Shown piece after piece: positions 15,781 through 24,001 of a DNA stretch of 28,426 nucleotides. The notes under the pieces are model-generated. The model saw nothing but the letters and a program-made list of their open reading frames with translations. It was not told the DNA's origin and made no database searches. Made by a program: the position numbers and the translations under genes. Origin of the DNA: Syntrophaceae bacterium UBA2208 (GTDB lineage Bacteria > Desulfobacterota > BSN033 > UBA1163); assembly GCA_002327885.1 (NCBI GenBank), contig DCUS01000058.1, positions 1 through 28,426 of the forward strand, given 5' to 3'. Position 1 is the first letter of the stretch. Every line of letters starts with the position of its first letter.

Positions 15781-17526
15781 ATGGAAATGTCAAAGATCGA
15801 TTCGATTACGTTAGGGGTTGTCTGGGGAGCCTTGAGATCGATTACTCAAGAGATGGGTGCTGCTCTTAAAAAGACAGCACACTCTCTGGCAGTCCGTGAG
15901 GCCTTTGATTTCTCCGTAGGCCTTTTTGATGATCAAGGTCTCCTTGTGGCACAGGGAGATTTTAGCCCTGGCCACCTTGGCGCCATGCCCTTTTCGGTAA
16001 AACATGTGCTGTCAGAATATCCCTCGGAAGAAATGGAACCCGGAGATGTCGTCTTCGTCAATGACGCCTATATGGGTTCAGGCCACTTGCCCGATTTTTT
16101 CTGCGTGGTCCCCATCTTTCATAAGTGTGAGCTGATCGCCTTTGGTGTCAATTTTGCCCATCAGGTGGATGTGGGTGGTACGGTCCCCGGGTCTCAAGCC
16201 ATCGAGCATGTCTACGACCATTTTGCGGAGGGGATCAGGATACCTCCTACGAAGCTTTTTAAGACAGGGAAGCTCGATAAGGACGTCCTGAAATTGATCC
16301 TGGCTAATGTGAGGCTTCCCGAAACGGTGGAAGCGGATCTCATGGCCCAAGTCAATGCCAATCGGGTGGGCGAGAAGAGAATTTCCGCACTCGTGGAGAC
16401 CTACGGGGTACCTGTTGTTAAGCAATGCATGGCGGAGATCATCGAGCGGTCGGAGAAAGCCACCCGCGAAGAGATCAAGAAGATACCGGAAGGGCGTTAT
16501 TCGTTTACGGACTATTTTGACGATTACGGCCGGGACACGGAGCCCATTAAAGTCCATGTGGAGATCACAGTAGCTGTAAGCGACATCACGTTTGATTTTA
16601 CAGGAAGTAGTCCCCAAATATCTGGGGCGTTGAATAGCGTCCTGAATTATACTTATGCCTATGCTTTTTTTGCAGTAAAGTGTTTGACAGATCCTACCAT
16701 TCCCCAAAATGAAGGGACGATTAGACCGGTCAAGGTGGTGGCCCCGGAAGGCTCCTTCTTTAACCCAAGGTTTCCAGCCCCAGTCGGAGGACGGGCCATT
16801 GTAAACCAGCGGATTTATGAAGCCGTGATGGGAGCCCTTAGCCAGGCTATTCCAGAAAAGGTCTTAACTGCGGCGTCGAGTTGGGCAAATCCAAATTTCG
16901 GGGGGTTTAATCCGCGAACCGGCAAGAATTTTGTGAGCTATGAGATCGCTGTGGGAGGGTTTGGGGCCCGAAGCAATAAGGACGGGTGTGAAGCTCTGGC
17001 ATCGGCTTTTAATATCAGCAATGTCCCTGTGGAGATCTTTGAGGCAAAGGTCCCACTCTTCATCGAGCGATTCGAAATTTTGAAGGATTCTTCTGGGGCG
17101 GGCCATTACAGAGGCGGAAGCGGTATACGGCGAGACATTCGAGTATTAGCAGACGATGTCCATTTTTCAAACCTTACGGATCGGCACCGTTTTTCAGCCT
17201 TTGGCCTTTTCGGAGGAAAACCCGGTACGAAGGGGATGACCCTTTTGAACCCGGGGCCGGAGCAGAAGGTATTACACTCAAAAGGTTCTTATCTCCTGAA
17301 ATCGGGTGATGTAATCTGTGAAATTCTCAACGGAGCGGGTGGCTATGGAGATCCTTTTGACAGGGATATCACAGCGGTGTTAAAGGATGTCACTGGCGAA
17401 TATATTTCTATAGAAAAGGCCCGCGAAGACTATGGAGTGGTTATTGATCCTGAGACCAAAGAAGTCGATGAAGAACAAACCGCCAAATTGAGGCTGCGGT
17501 TAAGAAAAGAAAGGCGAACATCTTAA
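15781..17526 (+). CDS. hyuB: Hydantoinase/oxoprolinase family subunit B (HyuB type)
   Basis: 581 residues, normal for HyuB, the partner of the preceding HyuA. Motifs: DFSVGLFDDQGLLVAQGD, FSPGHLGAMPFSVKHV, GDVVFVNDAYMGSGHLPDF, AHQVDVGGTVPGS, and the C-terminal GHYRGGSGIRRD and NGAGGYGDPFDRD. These are conserved HyuB signatures. The start follows AGGA at 15777-15780; an ATG two codons later is equally possible. HyuA and HyuB normally form one complex in the cytoplasm, and the 2-bp spacing fits equal expression. Confidence 0.92.
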   Translation: MEMSKIDSITLGVVWGALRSITQEMGAALKKTAHSLAVREAFDFSVGLFDDQGLLVAQGDFSPGHLGAMPFSVKHVLSEYPSEEMEPGDVVFVNDAYMGSGHLPDFFCVVPIFHKCELIAFGVNFAHQVDVGGTVPGSQAIEHVYDHFAEGIRIPPTKLFKTGKLDKDVLKLILANVRLPETVEADLMAQVNANRVGEKRISALVETYGVPVVKQCMAEIIERSEKATREEIKKIPEGRYSFTDYFDDYGRDTEPIKVHVEITVAVSDITFDFTGSSPQISGALNSVLNYTYAYAFFAVKCLTDPTIPQNEGTIRPVKVVAPEGSFFNPRFPAPVGGRAIVNQRIYEAVMGALSQAIPEKVLTAASSWANPNFGGFNPRTGKNFVSYEIAVGGFGARSNKDGCEALASAFNISNVPVEIFEAKVPLFIERFEILKDSSGAGHYRGGSGIRRDIRVLADDVHFSNLTDRHRFSAFGLFGGKPGTKGMTLLNPGPEQKVLHSKGSYLLKSGDVICEILNGAGGYGDPFDRDITAVLKDVTGEYISIEKAREDYGVVIDPETKEVDEEQTAKLRLRLRKERRTS

Positions 17527-17552
17527 CGAATACCCCATCCCCGAAGGGCACC

Positions 17553-17567
17553 CCTGCCTTCGGCAGG
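17553..17567. repeat. CCTGCC-TTC-GGCAGG hairpin after hyuB
   Basis: Short perfect hairpin 26 bp after the HyuB stop; a further GGCAGG-like copy overlaps it (17562-17572). Similar CCTGCC/GGCAGG palindromes are widely dispersed in some genomes. No T run, so a repeat rather than a terminator. Confidence 0.4.
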
Positions 17568-17633
17568 CAGGCTCGAAGCTTGAAAAAGACCTTTTGGGTA
17601 AGGCGATAAGGTTAAAGTTATGAAGCCCGTTTC

Positions 17634-17704
17634 TTTGATTTACGATTTACAATTTGAAATTCGAGTGTTGGAAAAGTCGAAAATCGGCAATCGCAAATCG
17701 AAAA
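17634..17704. repeat. Imperfect inverted repeat with 7-bp periodicity
   Basis: Left arm 17634-17657 (GATTTAC-GATTTAC-AATTTGA) and right arm 17676-17704 (AAATCGG-CAATCGC-AAATCGA) are heptad-periodic and imperfect reverse complements of one another. The gap of 287 bp between HyuB and the reductase gene (17527-17813) holds only this element and the hairpin at 17553. Start sites that lie inside it are not convincing genes. Confidence 0.5.
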
Positions 17705-17813
17705 CTGAATTCATGTTCAACAACTTTACCCAAAGACAAAACCGATATCCTTACCCTGACCTTAAACAAAGACTTTTATTTCCAATTAATTCACGATACG
17801 AGGGAGAAGAAAC

Positions 17814-19754
17814 ATGAATTCATTTCGGAATCTTTTCAGTCGAATTCGGATTGGGGAGTTGGAACTGAAGAATCGAATTGTCCTTGCGCCCATGGCAACC
17901 AATTATGGAACGGATAAAGGGAGAATGACGGAACGACAGATCCAATACTACCTTGAACGAGCAAAGGGAGGTGTGGGGCTTATTGTCACCGAATCCAATT
18001 ATGTTTCGTTCGAAGGCCGAGGGGCTGCCAACCGCCTTGGGTTGTATGAGGACCATCAGATACAGGAGCACAGAAGATTAACGGAGGCTTTACATGAAGT
18101 GGGAACCCCCGTCTGTGCCCAGATTCATCATGGGGGGGCCATCGTTTCGATGAAGGGTGTGGGCCAGTTTCCTGTTTCCTGTTCAACTATTCCCATTTTG
18201 ACTCGGGGAGAGCCTTATTTTGGAAACATTCCCCGGCGGTTGTCAGAAACTGAGATTGTGAACCTGGTCCTCTGTTTTGGCATGGCGGCATGGAGGGCTA
18301 AAGAATCAGGGTTTGATGCCATCATGATCCACGGTGCCCACGGCTATCTGCTGAATGAGTTCCTTTCACCCCATACAAACAAACGAGATGACCGATATGG
18401 AGGAAACGACGAAAACAGGGCACGATTCCTGATAGAGGTTGTGGAGTCTGTGCGAAAAAAGTTGGGTCCCAATTTTCCTCTTATGGTTCGCCTGACAGGA
18501 GAGGAGCTCTTTGACGGTGGGTATCGAATCGACTTTATCCAGAAAGTGTCGAAGTGGTTAGAGAATTCAGGTGTAGACGGAATAAGCATTTCAGCGGGAA
18601 ATTATGATGAATTAGAGAGAATGGTGGCCCCTCCTGCATTTCCCGAAGGGTATCTTTCGAAGGACTCCGAGGCCGTCAGGAAGGTGGTCAAGATTCCCGT
18701 TGGCGTGGTGGGCCGGATCATGAGCCCTGAAACGGCGGAAGAGATTATCAAGGAGGGAAAGGCAGACCATGTCTATCTGGGCCGAGCTTTGATTGCAGAC
18801 CCTCATTTCGCGAAAAAAGCAGAGGAGGCGAGAAAAGAGGAGATCCGGCCCTGTATAGTCTGTAACAGGGGTTGTATGGATCGTCTCATGGAGGGCATCG
18901 ATATTGGATGTTCTGTCAATGCGGCGATGGGAAAAGAGGTTTCAAAAAGAATTCTTCCTGCGGAACGGCCGAGAAAGGTTTTCATCGTCGGAGGGGGACC
19001 AGCGGGTTTGGAGGCTGCCAGGGTGGCTGCTGGCCGGGGTCACCGCGTGACCTTATGGGAGAAATCGGATAAACTGGGAGGGACACTTAGCGAAGCCATT
19101 GTAATGCCCCATAAGGAGGGAATTGCCCGACTGGTTCAGTATTATGTGAGACAGATGGAGATTTTAGGCGTAACCATTGAACTTGGGAAGGAAGTGACCC
19201 CTGATGCGATAGAAAAAATCCACCCTGATGTTTTAATCCTGGCAGTTGGGGCAGAACCGATCCGTTTGGGTCTTCCGGGTGCAAATCTCCCTCATGTTTT
19301 TTTGGCAAAGGAGTTACTTGAAGGTAAGACTTCGTTAGGTCCCCTTGTCGCCATTATCGGTGGGGGGTTGGTTGGGGCAGAACTCGCCGAAATGTTGGTA
19401 GACCAGGGGAAAGAGGTTATGGTTTTGGAACAGTTGGATGCGGTGGCGACCCAGGCAGGGTACATCGTCAGGAAGGAACTCTTGAAAACTCTTTGCCAAA
19501 AGGGCGTGAAGATATTGGTTGGTACGAAAGCGCTGGCGATTACGGGTAAGGGCGTTCTTGTGGAACGCTTTGGCGAAAAGGAGGTGCTTAAGGCTGACTC
19601 CATTATACTTGCCATAGGTTATCATCCCCGTAACGAACTGGTGAAAAACCTTGATGTCGGTCAGATGGAGTTCTATAAGATCGGTGATTGCATGAAACCT
19701 CGCATGATCATGGAGGCGATTGAAGAGGGCAACCGGGTTGGTTTCGCGATCTGA
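17814..19754 (+). CDS. 4Fe-4S NADH:flavin oxidoreductase, 2,4-dienoyl-CoA reductase/enoate reductase type (OYE-1)
   Basis: 646 residues. N-terminal FMN TIM barrel (1-345): LKNRIVLAPMATNYG, CAQIHHGGA, HGAHGYLLNEFLSP (Y178 probable catalytic tyrosine), YLGRALIADP. Then a 4Fe-4S motif CX2CX3CX11C (C347, C350, C354, C366), and a C-terminal FAD/NAD(P) domain with VFIVGGGPAGLEAA (389-402) and a second dinucleotide motif IIGGGLVGAELAE. This three-part build is that of 2,4-dienoyl-CoA reductase, trimethylamine dehydrogenase and enoate reductases. Predicted to reduce a conjugated C=C bond. Start ATG 17816 or the frame start at 17814; GGAGAAGAAAC just upstream gives the site. Substrate unknown. Confidence 0.9.
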   Translation: MNSFRNLFSRIRIGELELKNRIVLAPMATNYGTDKGRMTERQIQYYLERAKGGVGLIVTESNYVSFEGRGAANRLGLYEDHQIQEHRRLTEALHEVGTPVCAQIHHGGAIVSMKGVGQFPVSCSTIPILTRGEPYFGNIPRRLSETEIVNLVLCFGMAAWRAKESGFDAIMIHGAHGYLLNEFLSPHTNKRDDRYGGNDENRARFLIEVVESVRKKLGPNFPLMVRLTGEELFDGGYRIDFIQKVSKWLENSGVDGISISAGNYDELERMVAPPAFPEGYLSKDSEAVRKVVKIPVGVVGRIMSPETAEEIIKEGKADHVYLGRALIADPHFAKKAEEARKEEIRPCIVCNRGCMDRLMEGIDIGCSVNAAMGKEVSKRILPAERPRKVFIVGGGPAGLEAARVAAGRGHRVTLWEKSDKLGGTLSEAIVMPHKEGIARLVQYYVRQMEILGVTIELGKEVTPDAIEKIHPDVLILAVGAEPIRLGLPGANLPHVFLAKELLEGKTSLGPLVAIIGGGLVGAELAEMLVDQGKEVMVLEQLDAVATQAGYIVRKELLKTLCQKGVKILVGTKALAITGKGVLVERFGEKEVLKADSIILAIGYHPRNELVKNLDVGQMEFYKIGDCMKPRMIMEAIEEGNRVGFAI

Positions 19755-19825
19755 AGACTGTTGAGACCTTCGTGGTTTCTGGTTCATAGAAAAAATATCA
19801 TAAGGATAAAGGAGGTTTATCGGAA

Positions 19826-21127
19826 ATGGAAATAACAGAAAAAAGTGTACTTGAAGCTGCCGCAGAATACCTGATCCCTGTTCCTCTTAGGCTCCCGGTC
19901 GTTGTAAAAGGAGAAGGGGTTATGGTCGAGGATATCAATGGGAAAAAATATCTCGACTTCGCTGCGGGTCCAGGGGTTATGCCTTTGGGTTATTCCCATC
20001 CTGAGATTGTGGAGGTGGCCCGAAATCAAGTCGGGGTTCTGACTCAGTGTCCGGGGAATGCCTTGAATGTGCAGGTTGTGGAGTTGGCCAGGAAATTGGC
20101 CCAGATCTCGCCTGCCGGTCTGAAGCGGAGTTTTTTCTGCAATAGTGGGGCGGAGGCGGTGGATGCGGCCGTCAAGCTTGCGAAGAGACACTCAGCCAAG
20201 AATGGCAAGACAGCCTTGGGAGTTGTGGCTCTCGAGCATGGCTTCCATGGCAGGTTGGCCCTCTCCCTCTCTCTCACTGGAATGACGAGCCGGAAAAAGG
20301 GGTTGAGTGCTTACGCATCGTTTCCCGGGGTTCATCATATCATGGCTCCATATTGCTATCGGTGCCCGTTGAGTTATCCTTCCTGTGATCTTTATTGCGC
20401 ACAAAGCCTGGAGCGGTTTTTTTACACCCAGATTCCCGCAGATGGTATCGCCGCATTTATCTGTGAACCCCTCATGGGCGTAGGTGGCGTCATTGTTCCC
20501 CAGAAAGAGTATTTGCCCAAGATCAAGGAAATTTGTCAGCGATATGGAGTCCTTTTGATCTTCGACGAGATTTTTGCCGGATTTGGACGAACAGGGAAGA
20601 TGTTTGCGAGCGAGCATTCCGGGGTGATACCGGACATTATGGCTGTGGCCAAGGCCATCGGTGGCGGACTGCCTTTGGGAGGAATTGTCGCCACGGAGGA
20701 GGTTGGCAAAGCATTCGAGGCGGACGATCATTATACGACCTTTGGACCCAACAACGTCATGGCCCTTGCGACTGGCTTGAAGGTGATCGAGATCATCGAG
20801 AAAGAAAATCTGGCACAGAACGCAGCGAAGGTGGGAGAGTATCTCCTCAGTGAACTGAAAAGGCTGGAAGAAGAGCATATGTTTGTGGGAGATGTCCGAG
20901 GTCGGGGACTCTTCATCGGCGTGGAAATTGTGAAAGATCGAAAAAGTAAAACGCCTGATCCGGAGTTGACAAAAAGGTTAAAGCAAGGATTGCAGGAACG
21001 AGGGATCCTGACATCGATCACCGGAAATTATGCGAATGTGGTCAGACTGACGCCTCCTTTAACGATCAAACAGAGTCATGTTGACCAGGTCATTGACGCA
21101 TTGAGGGGGACCATAAAAGGCCTGTGA
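19826..21127 (+). CDS. Class III aminotransferase, GABA aminotransferase-like
   Basis: 433-residue PLP enzyme that moves the amino group of an omega-amino acid to a keto acid, giving a semialdehyde. PLP features: NSGAEA (106-111), D247 in IFDEIFAGFGRTG, and K276 in AVAKAIGGGLPLGG as Schiff-base lysine. Residues matching E. coli GabT substrate binding are present: R143 in FHGR, E214 in CEPLMG, and the arginine in NVVRLTPPL. A cysteine-rich loop YCYRCPLSYPSCDLYCA (C177, C180, C187, C191) occurs in some family members and could bind a metal or form a structural site. GGAGG at 19811-19815 sets the start. Between the reductase and the Pxp genes it would process the ring-opened amino acid. Confidence 0.9.
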   Translation: MEITEKSVLEAAAEYLIPVPLRLPVVVKGEGVMVEDINGKKYLDFAAGPGVMPLGYSHPEIVEVARNQVGVLTQCPGNALNVQVVELARKLAQISPAGLKRSFFCNSGAEAVDAAVKLAKRHSAKNGKTALGVVALEHGFHGRLALSLSLTGMTSRKKGLSAYASFPGVHHIMAPYCYRCPLSYPSCDLYCAQSLERFFYTQIPADGIAAFICEPLMGVGGVIVPQKEYLPKIKEICQRYGVLLIFDEIFAGFGRTGKMFASEHSGVIPDIMAVAKAIGGGLPLGGIVATEEVGKAFEADDHYTTFGPNNVMALATGLKVIEIIEKENLAQNAAKVGEYLLSELKRLEEEHMFVGDVRGRGLFIGVEIVKDRKSKTPDPELTKRLKQGLQERGILTSITGNYANVVRLTPPLTIKQSHVDQVIDALRGTIKGL

Positions 21128-21265
21128 ACCATCTCGGTTTAGTCAATAATAAAACGCATAAAGTTTTCTGATGGGGGCGGTTTTTCAGAGGTCACCCATT
21201 GGGATAGGTGAGCTTTAGCGGAACGGACGAAAAGCCTAACAAAAGGTTTTTGAAGGGAACCATTC

Positions 21266-22147
21266 ATGTCATGCCCTGATTTGCCCCGTTACAGTTTTGC
21301 CGGTGACGAATATCTTTTCGTTCAGGTGGGCTATGATATGGATCTGAAGATAAGCTTCCAGATTCAAGCCATCTGTAACGCGATCATGGGGGAGGGTATT
21401 TCAGGTGTCATTGAGACTTATCCGGCAAACACGAGCTTTCTCGTGCACTACAACCCTGACGAGGTCGCACCGCAATCATTGTTAGAGGAGGTAAAAAAGA
21501 TTGGCGTCCGGTCTGGAGAGAAGATTTCTTTCCCATCCCGCCTCATTGAGATTCCGATTCTTTACAATGACCCTTGGTCGATCGAATGCGCAAAGGCTTT
21601 TCCTTCCAATCATCAGGACCCTTCGGTGACGAACCTTGAATATGTGGCGAGACTTAACGGGATGAGTGTTTCCGAATTCATCACGCTCCAAACAGGCCTC
21701 CAGTATTTCATGACCATGTTCCGCTTTCTTCCTGGGAGTCAGTGTTTTTTCCCGATGGTGGATCGTTCCAAAGTTTTATCCTGTCCCACCTACGTTGTCC
21801 CCAGACAGTGGACGCCGGATCGTGTTTTGAATATGGGAGGTGTTTTTGTAGGGATCGTGGCCCACGATAAGCAGCCAGGAGGATATCAGTTGCTAGGGCG
21901 TTCGCCTGCTCCGGTGTACGATGCAGAGAGGACCCTTACGGACCTGAAGGAGTCCATCTTGCTCAACCCGGGAGATCGGATCAAGATCCGTTCGATTGAC
22001 AGAGATGAATACGATACACTTCGAACAAGCGTCGAAGCCGGTAAATACCGATACAAGATCATAAAGCAGACCTTTGAGCCGCCGAAATACTTCGAGGATC
22101 CCAAGCATTACCTGGAATCAATGGAAGAGGGACTAAGAGATGTTTGA
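21266..22147 (+). CDS. pxpB: PxpB-like subunit (5-oxoprolinase subunit B / allophanate hydrolase subunit 1 family), divergent
   Basis: 293 residues, longer than the usual 220-240. The family core is recognisable: GVIETYPANTSFLVHYNPDEV (48-68), IEIPILYNDP, PGGYQLLGRSPAPVYD (204-219) and NPGDRIKIRSID. Two hallmarks are altered: the usual GFxPGFxYL reads FRFLPGSQCFF (152-162), and the GSVGIAGxQTGIYP segment reads GVFVGIVAHDKQ (192-203). An extra charged tail of about 45 residues follows. GAAGGG at 21255-21260 supports the start; an 8-bp overlap with pxpC shows coupling. PxpB works with PxpC and PxpA in ATP-dependent opening of 5-oxoproline; the changes suggest another cyclic amide. Confidence 0.82.
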   Translation: MSCPDLPRYSFAGDEYLFVQVGYDMDLKISFQIQAICNAIMGEGISGVIETYPANTSFLVHYNPDEVAPQSLLEEVKKIGVRSGEKISFPSRLIEIPILYNDPWSIECAKAFPSNHQDPSVTNLEYVARLNGMSVSEFITLQTGLQYFMTMFRFLPGSQCFFPMVDRSKVLSCPTYVVPRQWTPDRVLNMGGVFVGIVAHDKQPGGYQLLGRSPAPVYDAERTLTDLKESILLNPGDRIKIRSIDRDEYDTLRTSVEAGKYRYKIIKQTFEPPKYFEDPKHYLESMEEGLRDV

Positions 22148-23123
22148 AGTCTTATTTGGAGGAGCGCAAACGACGGTGCAGGATATGGGCCGCCCCGGCC
22201 GATACCGGTATGCCATCTGTCCCTCAGGAGCTCAGGACAACTTCTCCTTTCGAGTGGGAAATATCCTCTTAAAGAACCGTGAGAACACAGCAGCCCTTGA
22301 AATAATGGCGATCGGACCTCAGCTCAGATTCCAGGAGGATACGGTTATCGCTTTCACCGGTGCCGATATTTCCCCGAGGATCAACGGAAAAGAAATCGAA
22401 TTGTGGAAGACAGTTCGCATTCAGGCCGGTGACGTTATTTCCCATGGACGATTACGAAGTGGGTGTAGGGCCTACTTATGTGTTGCAGGAGGAGTAGATG
22501 TCCCTCTATTATTTGGAAGTCGTTCTACGGGTACGTTGAATAAAATTGGGGGCTACAAAGGCAGAAAACTGGAGAAAGGCGATGTGATCAAAACGTTAAA
22601 ACCAGAGTTTCCCCTTGACGAAATCGAGGGGCGAAGCCTTCCGAAGGAGTATGTTCCGAACTTCTTGACCAAAGCAACGCTCAGAATCATTCCAGGGGGC
22701 TATGAATATCGACTTACGGAAGAGAGTCAAACTGAGTTCTTCAAGGTGACTTGGAAGGTAGCCGTGAATTCCAATCGTGTGGCCTATTATCTGAATGGGA
22801 TGAAGTTGAATTTCAAGCCTGAAAAACAACCGTTTGGAGCAGGCTCTAACCCGTCCAACGTCGTGGATATTGCCTATCCCATTGGGTCCGTTCAGGTTCC
22901 AGGAGGCGAACATCCTGTTTTGCTTCTGAATGATGGGGTGACGGGGGGAGGATTTGCGATCATCGGAACGGTCGTAAGGGCGGACCTGGATGTTGTTGCC
23001 CAGCGGAAGCCAGGAGACACGGTTGTTTTCGAAAGAATTGGAATTGAGGAGGCTTTGCAGATCCGAAGAGAAAGGGCGAAGAGGATTACGGCTATTAAAG
23101 TGGACACCGGGTATCCTTTCTGA
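22140..23123 (+). CDS. pxpC: PxpC-like subunit (5-oxoprolinase subunit C / allophanate hydrolase subunit 2 family)
   Basis: 327 residues, normal length. Family motifs are well kept: TTVQDMGRPGRYRYAICPSGAQD (11-33, starting with the TTVQDxGRPG signature), NRENTAALEI, AFTGADISPRING, GCRAYLCVAGGVDVPLLFGSRST, GYKGRKLEKGD, and a C-terminal PVLLLNDGVTGGGFAIIGTV. Overlaps the PxpB gene by 8 bp. Forms the catalytic complex with PxpB. The 86-bp gap to pxpA holds a small dyad (23152-23166). Confidence 0.88.
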   Translation: MFEVLFGGAQTTVQDMGRPGRYRYAICPSGAQDNFSFRVGNILLKNRENTAALEIMAIGPQLRFQEDTVIAFTGADISPRINGKEIELWKTVRIQAGDVISHGRLRSGCRAYLCVAGGVDVPLLFGSRSTGTLNKIGGYKGRKLEKGDVIKTLKPEFPLDEIEGRSLPKEYVPNFLTKATLRIIPGGYEYRLTEESQTEFFKVTWKVAVNSNRVAYYLNGMKLNFKPEKQPFGAGSNPSNVVDIAYPIGSVQVPGGEHPVLLLNDGVTGGGFAIIGTVVRADLDVVAQRKPGDTVVFERIGIEEALQIRRERAKRITAIKVDTGYPF

Positions 23124-23151
23124 TATCGTTTCGATTGAGGTGCACAAGGGT

Positions 23152-23166
23152 GACAAGGGTTTTGTC
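23152..23166. promoter_or_regulatory. Dyad GACAA-N5-TTGTC before pxpA
   Basis: Perfect 5+5 inverted repeat about 45 bp upstream of pxpA. Its half-sites equal the core of the dyad in the GntR upstream region (spacer 6 when the same bases are counted there), so it could be a second regulator site. Chance occurrence is quite possible. Confidence 0.25.
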
Positions 23167-23209
23167 GTCCTTCAGGAAGAAGGACCGACCCTGAAGAGGA
23201 GGTGTCAAA

Positions 23210-23977
23210 ATGATCTATAGGAAAATAGACATTAATGCGGATGCAGGGGAGAGTTTTGGAAATTACAAGTATGGGAATGATGAGGAATTGATGAAATATC
23301 TGACATCCGTCAATATCGCATGTGGGTTTCATGCGGGCGATCCTCAGGTGATGAGAAAGTCGGTAAGGTTGGCAAAAAAATATGGGGTTGCCATAGGGGC
23401 TCATCCTGGCTTTCCTGATCTCATGGGTTTCGGAAGAAGAAATATGGATGTTACGGCAGAGGAAATGAGGGATTATATTGTCTATCAAGTGGGGGCATTA
23501 AAGGTTTTTGCTGAGGCAGAAGGAATAAAGCTTCATCACGTGGGGCCTCATGGAGCAGTGGCTGCTTTAGGACGAAGGATTCCAGAGGTGGCTGAAGCCT
23601 TCGTTGACGCAGTGAAAGAGGTTGATCCTGGATTGATCCTGTTAGGCAGGCCAGGATTACCTACTTACGATATCGCCCGGAAAAAAGGACTTCGGGTTGC
23701 GAGCCAGGTGGGACTCGATATCGATTATCGACCGGATAAGACGGCTGTTCTCCAAAGAGAGAAAAAGGAGATGCCTCCCGAAGAAGCCCTCCGGCGTCTC
23801 AGAAAGATAATTCTGGAAGGAAAAGTCATTGCTGTGGATGGGAGCGAAATGGATTTTCGGGTAGACACGCTTCTCGTCCATGGCGATACACCCAATGCCA
23901 TCGAACTCTGTAAGACTATCAGGGGAGAATTGACGAAGATCGGTGTTGAGATGACGTCCTTCGGCAACTTTGTATAG
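23210..23977 (+). CDS. pxpA: PxpA-like subunit (LamB/YcsF family), divergent
   Basis: 255 residues, family length about 245-255. Hallmarks: DINADAGESFG (7-17), SVNIACGFHAGDP (33-45), GVAIGAHPGFPDLMGFGRR (59-77), YQVGALK, and VDTLLVHGDTP. The usual HVKPHGALYN reads HHVGPHGAVAA, with G112 in place of the near-invariant lysine. The later EVFADRxY element reads SQVGLDIDY. PxpA cooperates with PxpBC in 5-oxoproline cleavage. The lysine loss, together with the PxpB changes, points to altered substrate or chemistry. GAGGAGG at 23196-23202 supports the start. Confidence 0.85.
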   Translation: MIYRKIDINADAGESFGNYKYGNDEELMKYLTSVNIACGFHAGDPQVMRKSVRLAKKYGVAIGAHPGFPDLMGFGRRNMDVTAEEMRDYIVYQVGALKVFAEAEGIKLHHVGPHGAVAALGRRIPEVAEAFVDAVKEVDPGLILLGRPGLPTYDIARKKGLRVASQVGLDIDYRPDKTAVLQREKKEMPPEEALRRLRKIILEGKVIAVDGSEMDFRVDTLLVHGDTPNAIELCKTIRGELTKIGVEMTSFGNFV

Positions 23978-24001
23978 AGGGCCAAGGGCAGGAGGTTTTT
24001 G

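Noticed and set aside
16078..16707. 209-codon antisense frame opposite hyuB, and a similar one opposite OYE-2 (26889-27512)
   Set aside because: Both are complementary to well-conserved coding sequence with normal motifs; no own features.
17620..17917. Short overlapping open frames of 65 and 87 codons before OYE-1
   Set aside because: They translate the heptad repeat and the start of OYE-1 in other frames; no family resemblance.
21190..21216. Weak TCACC...GGTGA hairpin upstream of pxpB
   Set aside because: Only five base pairs with a 10-nt loop and no T run; too short to call a terminator or regulator.
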